A DNA stretch of 27,060 nucleotides, taken from contig CAYUIZ010000030.1 in the NCBI GenBank assembly GCA_964444885.1, positions 1 through 27,060 of the forward strand, in the 5' to 3' direction. Of this stretch, positions 1-7,260 are shown one piece after another; the stretch's first letter is position 1, and each line of letters starts with the position of its first letter. This DNA comes from CAYRGQ01 sp964444885. GTDB lineage: Bacteria > Bacteroidota > Bacteroidia > Sphingobacteriales > Sphingobacteriaceae. Under the pieces are notes generated by a model. That model saw nothing but the letters and a program-made list of their open reading frames with translations. It did not search any database and was not told the origin of the DNA. The translations under genes were made by a program, and so were the position numbers.

Positions 1-726
1 AAGCGTCTGAAAGTAAACGTTCTCTTGCACGCCCTGGCAGAACATGCGCGTAGCGGCAATCTGGCCAAACTGAATGGTATGGTTGTCGACGCTGAAATCG
101 CCGGTATAGCGATTGCAACCGCCACTGCCTGACACCCGGCCCTCGGCCATGTCAAAGGTGATGGTCGGCTTTTCGTTGGGAAACAGCTCGTCGAGCGTCG
201 CTGCCGTGCCACCCATGTAGTTTAACCGCCAGGTGCCGTTGAGCGCCGACGCCGCGCGCTGGCTTTCGGAGACCGCTACAAAGCGGGCCAGGGGTGCCAT
301 CCTCGCCCGGAACAGCGAAAGCGTGTCGCCGTAAATGGCATAGCTATCCGTACGTGCCAGCACATCGCTGAGCTGCGTTTCGACTTCCATATTGGGGCAA
401 GCCATCATCGTACCGATCAGCTGGAAAAACGAGAGGCGGTTGTTTGGCTTCAACGCGTACGTGCCGCCCATGCCGTTGCATCCGCCCGAGGCACTCACGC
501 GATTCTCGTCCGCGTCGAACTGGAGAAAAGGCTCTCGGTCGAGCCCCATATCCACGGGCGCACCATTGATTTCCACCAGCTTCCAATACGTCCCTTCAAG
601 TGGGGTGTCCCCACTATCGGTGGTCGTTTTATCCTTGCGCACGGCGCAGGAAGCCAACAATACGATTGCAGCAACAAACAGTACAGGCCTCGTATGGGCG
701 ACGGTCGAAACGGTTCTACTCTTCAT
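1..726 (-). CDS. META-domain (HslJ-like) lipoprotein, 3' end beyond the window
   Basis: Reading the minus strand from the ATG at 726 gives an open frame of 242 codons that runs off the left edge, so the C-terminus is missing. Residues 1-27 form a lipoprotein signal: a basic start, a hydrophobic core and lipobox LLASC. Two META-type domains follow, at about residues 44-150 and from about 162 onward. Each carries the GGCN motif (GGCNGMGG, then GGCNRYTG) and a later Cys in a Met-rich context (GTMMAC, then TRMFC), which in the family can form a disulfide. META/HslJ proteins are envelope proteins linked to stress and antibiotic tolerance in a few species; the molecular function is unknown. It is divergent from the toxin-like gene to the right. 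The tandem META arrangement is read directly; the role here is inference. Confidence 0.85.
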   Translation of the reverse strand, partial: MKSRTVSTVAHTRPVLFVAAIVLLASCAVRKDKTTTDSGDTPLEGTYWKLVEINGAPVDMGLDREPFLQFDADENRVSASGGCNGMGGTYALKPNNRLSFFQLIGTMMACPNMEVETQLSDVLARTDSYAIYGDTLSLFRARMAPLARFVAVSESQRAASALNGTWRLNYMGGTAATLDELFPNEKPTITFDMAEGRVSGSGGCNRYTGDFSVDNHTIQFGQIAATRMFCQGVQENVYFQTL

Positions 727-774
727 GTTTGGTTATTTATAACGTATTACTTTTATGGGTCTGACGGGTTAGCG

Positions 775-790
775 CGTTAAAGGTTTAACG
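775..790. promoter_or_regulatory. Perfect 7-bp-arm palindrome in the divergent intergenic region
   Basis: CGTTAAA-GG-TTTAACG lies about 50 bp upstream of the META lipoprotein start and about 110 bp upstream of the promoter proposed for the toxin-like gene. A short symmetric site in a divergent spacer fits an operator, but no regulator is encoded nearby. Function is inferred. Confidence 0.35.
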
Positions 791-882
791 TCACAACGCC
801 CCATATCGTATAAGGCACTGATTGCGTGGGAAGAAAACTCGAACAGCCTTGGGGCACCGCCAAGCACGTGAACATGAACAAG

Positions 883-918
883 TTTTTACTTTCATTGTCT
901 ATAATTTTTTACCTTTAG
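883..918 (+). promoter_or_regulatory. Bacteroidota-type promoter candidate for the toxin-like gene
   Basis: A -7-like box TACCTTTA (910-917; consensus TAnnTTTG, 7 of 8 allowing the last base) has a T-rich -33-like element (TTTTT, 883-887) 22 bp upstream. Transcription would start near 922, which fits the ATG at 958 and excludes the far-upstream TTG at 822 as the start. Confidence 0.45.
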
Positions 919-957
919 CGAACACGATTCGACGCGAACCCTATAAACCAATATTAT

Positions 958-2306
958 ATGAGAAGGAGCTTACGCAAAAAAGCAGCTGCACCGTGCTGAT
1001 CATGGCCATGTATTCGTGTCAGAAGGAGGAAGGCCCACCTATCGGGGAAATGGATCCCATCGCCGAAGCCCGGCAGGTTTTTGAAAGTAAAAACAAAACC
1101 AGCCTGATGACCTACACGGGGCGCTCCTTTCTCCCCGACCACCTGTTGCCAAACCGGGATATCGACTGGCATTCCGCTTTTTCCCAACAGCGTGGCGATA
1201 CGGTTTCGGTATTCGTCCCCATCCGGTTTCCCGTTTCCATCCGGCTGCGAAGCGAAGGTTTGCAAGACACCCGCCTCAACGATCTGATATTGCTGCGCAT
1301 GACCAAACCGGGCGACAACGGCCAGTTTACGACCGAGATGCTTACCCTTATTCCCGATCAGCCGTGGCTGGAGGGCACTCCGTTTAGTGGCAACATCATT
1401 GTCGAGGATTGGTTTAGGCCCATCAGCAACTATTATTCATCACACCCGGCCAATGAAACGAAGCCCGTGCTGGCAAGCAGCCTGCCACAGCACGTGGGCG
1501 ATGTGCAGGCATCGGCATCCGGGTGCACAAGTTATATGATATGCGTCGGCGAAGTGGAGATGATCAGCATGGCTCCTCAGCGCAATATCGTCATGAATAC
1601 GCATCCGACACCGCAAGCCAGCAGCAATCAGTCTGGGGAGATCTGTTATACCAATAACTACTGCCCGTCAGGAGTGTCGGATGGCTTTGGGGATATTCCT
1701 TATAATCCGCCACCATTAGGAGGTGGATCAGGGGGAAATGCCGGGGGGAGTGGATCGGGGAGTGGTCACGTCAATGTTAATCTGAAGAGGTATATATTAT
1801 CACCGGAAATCCGGGATAAATACAAGAAATTTGCAGCCCTGGTCGATGGTATCGAGGATTTTCTGAGAGCCAATCCGGAAGTATTAGATGCCCTGGCGGA
1901 GTTCACCGGGTTTAGCAAAGAGAAAATTCTAGAAATAGCTAGGGATGGATATGGTCCAGAAATTAAACTAGACAATGATCCAAGAAATGCGTTATTTAAC
2001 GGAATATATTTACGTAGTGGAGAGCCAAACACAATATACATTAATGAAAATAACGTCAGAACTTGGGAAGGACATCAGTCACGGCTGCTACCTCCACAAC
2101 ACCAATACGATGGATTGGCGTTCAGTATTATGGTGACGATTTTACATGAGACCGTACACTATGGTCGCTTTCACAACGGATTGCCAGATCCACGCGGTCA
2201 TCCAGACCAAGGCACTGCGTTTGAGAAGGCGGCATTCAAATTTGAAATTGATTATCAATATAATCAGCCCGTTCAGTATAGGTTGTACTACAAGTGGGCT
2301 CCTTAG
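958..2306 (+). CDS. Toxin-like lipoprotein with C-terminal HExxH zincin domain; apparent 1-nt frameshift in the signal peptide
   Basis: The body of the protein is open from upstream to the stop at 2306. The ATG at 958 starts in another frame: MRRSLRKK, then stop after a few codons. One extra A in the six-A run at 976-981 would give MRRSLRKKSSCTVLIMAMYSC, a textbook lipoprotein signal (449 aa in all). An alternative TTG start at 822 gives 494 aa but no sensible N-terminus. Numbering from 822: Cys66 would be lipidated; 70-290 is an unrecognised domain with several Cys; about 299-317 is a Gly/Ser linker; from 320 the C-terminal domain carries LHETVHYG (His442, Glu443, His446) and downstream Glu468/Glu475 as third-ligand candidates, as in gluzincins. 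LHExVHYG followed by a Glu near 20-30 residues resembles metallopeptidase tips of Bacteroidota polymorphic toxins. DNA for this tip is markedly AT-rich. Three small genes follow on the same strand. Exact family and activity are inferred. Confidence 0.75.
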
Positions 2307-2375
2307 GCATTAAGTAATAAATCCATACAGGCATGTAAACCGCTGACTGGCAACATCCTGCCAAATTATTTATAG

Positions 2376-2876
2376 ATGAAACCTATTTTCAGATTTCTCG
2401 TACTGTTTGTACTCTCTTTTGGGTACTATTCATGCGCGGACACCTCACGGAATAATAGCAATGGCGAAAATGAATCGGGCTTCAGTTCCGTAGACACCAC
2501 GGCCATTATGGAAGCCATTTTTCAATACGATGACTTTTCGGAGTACGACAGGGAAAATGGATACTCCTCCCTGTCACAGATGATTTCAGAATATCCGCTC
2601 GACACCGTTTTGCTAATCAAAAACGACTTTCTGTCCACGGATAAAATCCCTGTACCGACCGGAAAAATATTGAAAGTCATCGATATTCCAAAGGGGTATG
2701 CCGACAATGGCTATATACCGATATACGTGGATTTACACATAGGAGGCTTTGAAACGCGAAGAGATACCGCTTCCTGCCGAATAAATATGGCGGTGTTTAC
2801 CAGTCTCTTTGATTATGAACTAAAAAAAATAGACGGTTCTTGGCAAGTTACATACTTTAATTTAGGACGGTTCTAA
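2376..2876 (+). CDS. Small lipoprotein of unknown function, immunity candidate
   Basis: 166 aa. The first 20 residues are a lipoprotein signal ending YYSC, then a Ser/Asn-rich spacer (20-40) and a mixed alpha/beta domain. The last ~35 residues (LKKIDGSWQVTYFNLG) have the look of an NTF2-like or similar small barrel strand, but I cannot assign a family. It starts 69 bp after the zincin-tipped lipoprotein, on the same strand and with similarly low GC. Position and predicted outer-membrane/periplasmic location make it the best candidate for a protein neutralising the neighbouring zincin in the envelope; that role is inference from context only. Confidence 0.7.
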   Translation: MKPIFRFLVLFVLSFGYYSCADTSRNNSNGENESGFSSVDTTAIMEAIFQYDDFSEYDRENGYSSLSQMISEYPLDTVLLIKNDFLSTDKIPVPTGKILKVIDIPKGYADNGYIPIYVDLHIGGFETRRDTASCRINMAVFTSLFDYELKKIDGSWQVTYFNLGRF

Positions 2877-2902
2877 CACGAGGTCGATTAAGACCGGATG
2901 TT

Positions 2903-3214
2903 ATGGAAAATCACCTGTATATTCATGCATATTTGGCGAAACACAATCTCGATGTGGCTCTTCACCATGGGGAGATGTACTTGAAATATAGGACAACAAT
3001 ATCAAATGCACTAATTCAGATGTATGGAACACATGAACAAGTTGCCCACGATTTAGCCTTTGCAGGGTTAACCCTTGAGGAAAGCAAACAACCTGGCTAC
3101 GCTTGGTGGGATTGGCATATGAGCAGTGTTTCTCCGAGTATAAGTAGCAGGATTTTGAACACATTATTTAATCATCAAGATGCAACACAAGGCACCCCCC
3201 TCTGTAATCCTTAA
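2903..3214 (+). CDS. Hypothetical cytoplasmic small protein
   Basis: 103 aa with no signal peptide or membrane segment. The sequence is mostly helical and rich in His, Tyr and Trp (HHGEMYLKYRTT, YAWWDWH). I recognise no family. It starts 26 bp after the preceding lipoprotein gene, and its last 35 bases overlap the start of the next gene in another frame, so the tail may be a read-through of a decayed end. It could be a second immunity-type gene or the remnant of a longer one. Coding status rests on an uninterrupted frame, tight spacing and absence of a better frame on either strand. Confidence 0.5.
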   Translation: MENHLYIHAYLAKHNLDVALHHGEMYLKYRTTISNALIQMYGTHEQVAHDLAFAGLTLEESKQPGYAWWDWHMSSVSPSISSRILNTLFNHQDATQGTPLCNP

Positions 3215-3785
3215 ACAACTTATATGCATCGCATTGTTATCCGTTGGATGCATCAACGCAGGTTATAGTCAACAAGTGGTTGTCCATGATAGCGACACGG
3301 TGTCCAAAACCTTAAAGGACTCTATTTTAAGTGAGATAAATGCAATATTTATGCAATCAGGCGATGTCAACTTTCTCTATGAGACGCCGCAACATTTCAT
3401 TTTCAGCATTAAATTCGATTTGGACGCTGAAGGCATGATCACGAATATTTCCCCTAGCCAGAATATGGACAACGTGTTTGAAAGTAAGATCGAAGGGCTT
3501 AAGCAAAAAATCAAAAACGACCTGTTTGTAAAAATGGGATATCGAGATATCGCTGTTGTTGTGCCTGTCTTCTTATTTACCACGGCAAAACCAGACTATC
3601 ACTTTTCGCTCACCAATATTAATACCATGTGGACGTACGGTAACCATGAAACAATGGAGGGGCCAGTGATCATCTTTCCTCCGATTTATGACGCCTTATC
3701 CACAAGCCATGTAACCTTGAAAATCGAGGAAAAAGACCTGACCGACCCACGTATTAAAAGGGATTTGCCTCCGATCAAAAATTAA
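3180..3785 (+). CDS. Exported protein of unknown function
   Basis: 201 aa from the ATG at 3180. Residues 9-31 form a signal peptide (LKQLICIALLSVGCINAGYSQ); cleavage after YSQ is likely, although VGC at 22-24 is a poor alternative lipobox. The mature part alternates charged helix (KIEGLKQKIKNDLF) with beta segments (AVVVPVFLF). No family recognised. It overlaps the preceding gene by 35 nt, which suggests co-transcription, and shares its low GC. As an envelope-targeted small protein downstream of the zincin-tipped lipoprotein it belongs to the same accessory island; function is unknown. Confidence 0.65.
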   Translation: MQHKAPPSVILKQLICIALLSVGCINAGYSQQVVVHDSDTVSKTLKDSILSEINAIFMQSGDVNFLYETPQHFIFSIKFDLDAEGMITNISPSQNMDNVFESKIEGLKQKIKNDLFVKMGYRDIAVVVPVFLFTTAKPDYHFSLTNINTMWTYGNHETMEGPVIIFPPIYDALSTSHVTLKIEEKDLTDPRIKRDLPPIKN

Positions 3786-4127
3786 AAATGCCCTTTCAGG
3801 AAAATGCGACCTACAAAAGATGACAAAAATTGTAAATGACGCCTAATTCATTTCGAGGTTTTTGATCTTGATTCGACAGTAAAAACCATGCTAGCCGAGG
3901 AGTTGAAGTAGAATCTTTGGCGGCATTGCCCGGCCGAAAAAGGCTGAAAGCCTTTCATACCCCCCAACCCAATGGCAACGCCTTGGGTGCAAACACCCCA
4001 GCCAATACGCCCTGCGGGGGCGGCATATAATGCCATCCCCCAATTTCCCAACACCCCATCTGCATCTCCGTACAAATCCGTACCTTTACGCCTCCAACGG
4101 AGAATAGCAAAACCAAGGAGTAAGAAT
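3786..4127. other. 342-bp intergenic region between the accessory island and the helicase gene
   Basis: No convincing gene. It contains a short perfect hairpin (AAAGGCT-GAA-AGCCTTT, 3939-3955) with only a short T-run, a C-rich stretch (about 3960-4060), and a partial -7-like box TACCTTTA at 4081-4088 that could serve the helicase gene. Short open frames here have no recognisable protein features. Confidence 0.6.
3939..3955 (+). terminator. Possible weak terminator hairpin after the accessory island
   Basis: Perfect 7-bp stem AAAGGCT/AGCCTTT with a 3-nt loop, preceded by an A-run and followed by only three T within the arm. It lies about 150 bp after the stop at 3785. A transcript end is possible, but the U-tract is short. 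Confidence 0.3.
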
Positions 4128-6398
4128 TTGGATTATTTAGCAGGATTAAACCCCTCCCAACGTGCGGCGGTAGCACAGACCGAAGGCCCGGTGATGATTG
4201 TGGCGGGTGCCGGTTCGGGCAAAACCCGGGTCATTACTTATCGGGTGGCCCATTTGATTCGCAGCGGTGTAGACCCGTTCAACATCCTCGTGCTCACCTT
4301 TACCAACAAGGCGGCACGCGAGATGCGCGAGCGCATCATGGGCGTCGTGGGCCCCGAGGCAAAAAATATCTGGATGGGCACGTTCCACTCGGTATTCGCC
4401 AAGATACTGCGCGTGGAGGCCGAGCACATCGGATACCCGCGCAACTTTACCATCTACGATACCGACGACAGCAAGAGCCTCGTGCGCAGCATCCTCAAGG
4501 AGATGCAACTGGATGATAAACTGTACAACGCCAACTTCGTGTACAACCGCATTTCCTCGGCCAAAAACAACCTCATATCGGCTGCCGAATACAACAAGAA
4601 CGAGCAGATACAGGCCGAGGATTTCTCGAGCGGCCGGGGTCAGCTGGGGCAGATTTACCTCACCTACGTACAGCGCTGCTTCAAAGCCGGCGCCATGGAT
4701 TTTGATGACTTGCTCTTCCAGACCAACGTCCTGCTGCGCGATTTTCCCGAGATACTGCACAAATACCAGCACAAGTTCAAGTACCTGATGGTGGATGAGT
4801 ACCAGGATACGAACTTCTCCCAGTACCTCATCGTCAAGAAGCTGGCCGCCATCAACGAGAACATCTGCGTGGTGGGCGACGACGCGCAGAGTATCTACGC
4901 CTTCCGGGGTGCCAATATCCAGAATATCCTCAATTTTGAGAAGGACTACCCCGACCTGCACGTATTCAAACTCGAACAAAACTACCGCTCCACGCAGAAC
5001 ATCGTCCGCGTAGCCAACAGCATCATTGCCAACAACAAAAACCAGTTGGAAAAACGCGTGTTCTCCGACAACGAGGACGGCGACAAAATCAAGATATACC
5101 GGGCTTTCAGCGACAACGAGGAAGGGAAAATCGTGGCAGAAGCCATCGCGCAGGATCGCGCCCTCAACGGGCTTTCCTATGGTGATTTCGCCATCCTGTA
5201 CCGCACCAATGCCCAGTCGCGCGCCATGGAGGAAGCCCTGCGCAAGCTGGGCATCCCGTATAAGATATACGGGGGCACCTCCTTCTACCAACGCAAGGAA
5301 ATCAAGGACTTGATTGCCTATTTCCGGCTCACGTTCAACCCGAATGACGAAGAGGCCATCAAGCGCGTGATCAACTACCCACGGCGGGGAATAGGCGACA
5401 CCTCGCTGGAGCGCATCATCATCGCGGCCGACCAGCACCAGAAAACGTTGTGGGAGGTGATCAGCCAACCTGCCACCTACCTCGATGGACGCAGCGCCGG
5501 CTCCGTAGGCAATTTTGCCACCATGATCCAGAGTTTCCAGGTCGTCGCCAAGAACCACGACGCCTTCGAGGCGGCCATGCACATCGCCCAACACTCGGGC
5601 ATACTCCGCGAGCTGTACAACGACAAGTCGGTGGAAGGCGTCAGTCGCCACGAGAACATCCAGGAATTGCTCAACGGCATCAAGGAATTCAGTGAGCGCG
5701 AAGACATCGAGGAGAAATCATTGGATATCTTCATGCAGGATATCGCCCTGCTCACCAACGACGACAACGACAAGACGCCGGACGCCGACACCGTGTCGCT
5801 CATGACTATCCACTCCTCCAAAGGGCTGGAGTTCAGCCAGGTGTTTATCGTCGGCATGGAGGAAAACCTCTTCCCCTCGCAATTATCCCTCAATTCGCGC
5901 AGCGACTTGGAGGAGGAGCGCCGGCTGTTTTACGTAGCGGTCACCCGCGCCGAAAAGAAGCTGACACTGACCTACGCTACCTCACGCTATCGCTGGGGCA
6001 CGCTCAACAACTGTGAACCAAGCCGTTTCCTCGACGAGATCGATGCCGCATACCTGGATATCGACTTCCAGCCCAAGGCTACCCCACCAGCGGGAAAGTC
6101 ATTCGAGCGCGAACGCGTCAACTGGCAACAACGCGATGTTTTCACGTCGCCCAAACCCAAAACCACGCCACGCACGACCGCCATCTTGCCCAAAGCGCAC
6201 ACGCCCACACCAGGCTTTACCCCCTCGGACACTTCCACCCTGCAAGTCGGCATGGAAGTTGAGCACGAACGGTTTGGGTTTGGGAAAGTCATCAACATGG
6301 AAGGCAGCAAAGGCGACGTCAAAGCCACGGTGTTTTTCAGGGAATCCGGCCAGAAGCAGCTGCTGCTCAAGTTTGCAAAATTGCGGATTGTCAACTAA
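4128..6398 (+). CDS. pcrA: ATP-dependent DNA helicase, UvrD/PcrA/Rep superfamily 1A
   Basis: 756 aa from a TTG at 4128, chosen because AAGGAG (4115-4120) sits 7 nt upstream and the protein then begins MDYLAGLNPSQRAAV, as family members do; the ATG at 3972 adds 52 low-complexity residues. Motifs in order: Walker A AGAGSGKT (residues 26-33), Walker B VDEYQDTN, motif III GDDAQSIYAFRGA, motif IV QNYRST, motif V TIHSSKGLEF, motif VI ERRLFYVAVTRAEKKL. The last ~55 residues (VGMEVEHERFGFGKVI onward) match the Tudor-like C-terminal domain of PcrA/UvrD that contacts RNA polymerase. It is a 3'-5' helicase for repair and conflict resolution. A very long antisense open frame lies opposite and is not a gene. 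Confidence 0.95.
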   Translation: MDYLAGLNPSQRAAVAQTEGPVMIVAGAGSGKTRVITYRVAHLIRSGVDPFNILVLTFTNKAAREMRERIMGVVGPEAKNIWMGTFHSVFAKILRVEAEHIGYPRNFTIYDTDDSKSLVRSILKEMQLDDKLYNANFVYNRISSAKNNLISAAEYNKNEQIQAEDFSSGRGQLGQIYLTYVQRCFKAGAMDFDDLLFQTNVLLRDFPEILHKYQHKFKYLMVDEYQDTNFSQYLIVKKLAAINENICVVGDDAQSIYAFRGANIQNILNFEKDYPDLHVFKLEQNYRSTQNIVRVANSIIANNKNQLEKRVFSDNEDGDKIKIYRAFSDNEEGKIVAEAIAQDRALNGLSYGDFAILYRTNAQSRAMEEALRKLGIPYKIYGGTSFYQRKEIKDLIAYFRLTFNPNDEEAIKRVINYPRRGIGDTSLERIIIAADQHQKTLWEVISQPATYLDGRSAGSVGNFATMIQSFQVVAKNHDAFEAAMHIAQHSGILRELYNDKSVEGVSRHENIQELLNGIKEFSEREDIEEKSLDIFMQDIALLTNDDNDKTPDADTVSLMTIHSSKGLEFSQVFIVGMEENLFPSQLSLNSRSDLEEERRLFYVAVTRAEKKLTLTYATSRYRWGTLNNCEPSRFLDEIDAAYLDIDFQPKATPPAGKSFERERVNWQQRDVFTSPKPKTTPRTTAILPKAHTPTPGFTPSDTSTLQVGMEVEHERFGFGKVINMEGSKGDVKATVFFRESGQKQLLLKFAKLRIVN

Positions 6399-6438
6399 AA
6401 ATGACGCATAACATACAGGCAATGACGCTGATAAAGCG

Positions 6439-6446
6439 TATCTTTG
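6439..6446 (+). promoter_or_regulatory. -7 promoter box for the DUF4290-murA unit
   Basis: TATCTTTG is a full match to the Bacteroidota -7 consensus TAnnTTTG, 57 bp upstream of the ATG at 6503. No clear -33 TTTG is visible. A small hairpin (GGCTCA-GCGT-TGAGCC, 6464-6479) would lie in the leader. Confidence 0.5.
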
Positions 6447-6502
6447 CACTTCCCGTTTTTTACGGCTCAGCGTTGAGCCTTAACGGCTGATAATAAGACA
6501 CT

Positions 6503-7180
6503 ATGGATTTTGATTATAACAGTACGCGCCCGAAGCTGATCTTAGCGGAATATGGGCGAAACGTCCAGAATATGGTAGACCATATCTGCACGTTGCCCAC
6601 AAAGGAAGAACGCAACAGGCTTGCGCAGATCGTTATCGAAATGATGGGTTTCCTAAACCCGCACCTGCGCGACGTATCCGATTTCAAGCATAAGCTGTGG
6701 GATCACTTGCACATCATCTCGGATTTCAAGATCGATGTGGACTCCCCATACCCGATACCAGATCCGAACACCATACATCCCAAACCGGACACATTGGAGT
6801 ATCCGCAACACCGCATCAGGTACAAGCACTACGGCCATACCGTCGAAGATATGATTGCCCGTGCGCGCCAAATGCCTCCAAGCGAGAAACGCCAGCAGAT
6901 GACCGAAGCGATCGCCAATTTCATGAAGATGGCCTACGTCACATGGAACAAGGATTCGGTTGCTGACGAATCGATTATCGCTGACCTTACCGAACTGTCA
7001 AACGGCGAGCTGGTGCTCGAACCGGGATTCGTGCTGACAAAGCTGGATTTCAAAACACCTCCTCCAGGAAGCCGGACGAAAGGCGGCGCGCCCCAACATC
7101 AGCAAGGATCCCACAACGGCAAAGGCAAGAAAATACAGAAAAAAAGGATCATTGGCGGCGGCAAGCGAGGCCCGCAATAA
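6503..7180 (+). CDS. DUF4290 family protein
   Basis: 225 aa, soluble, no signal peptide. The N-terminal ~190 residues (MDFDYNSTRPKLILAEYGRNVQNMV region onward) match the DUF4290 family as I know it: a Bacteroidota-restricted helical protein commonly located immediately upstream of murA. The last ~35 residues form a basic, Gly/Lys-rich, probably disordered tail (GKGKKIQKKRIIGGGKR), which could bind nucleic acid. It is separated from murA by 80 bp with no terminator, so co-transcription is likely. Biochemical function is unknown. Confidence 0.9.
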   Translation: MDFDYNSTRPKLILAEYGRNVQNMVDHICTLPTKEERNRLAQIVIEMMGFLNPHLRDVSDFKHKLWDHLHIISDFKIDVDSPYPIPDPNTIHPKPDTLEYPQHRIRYKHYGHTVEDMIARARQMPPSEKRQQMTEAIANFMKMAYVTWNKDSVADESIIADLTELSNGELVLEPGFVLTKLDFKTPPPGSRTKGGAPQHQQGSHNGKGKKIQKKRIIGGGKRGPQ

Positions 7181-7260
7181 GCTTCGAACGCAATGGCCAT
7201 CCGCTTCCTTAGGCTTGCCGATGCCTGCATAAAAAATAGAACGATACCGTACCTACAACG

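Noticed and set aside
822..957. TTG-initiated N-terminal extension of the toxin-like lipoprotein
   Set aside because: It has no signal-like features, and a promoter candidate lies inside it; more likely chance open frame upstream of the true start.
3848..3910. Short plus-strand frame ending in an acidic helical peptide before the helicase gene
   Set aside because: It lies between a TGA and a TAG with about 23 codons and no upstream start; it might be a gene remnant, but there is too little to support it.
4146..5651. 501-codon open frame on the minus strand inside the helicase gene
   Set aside because: It is exactly antisense to conserved pcrA motifs, and its product is low-complexity Val/Leu/Asp/Gly-rich with no domain; such frames arise from GC-biased codon use.
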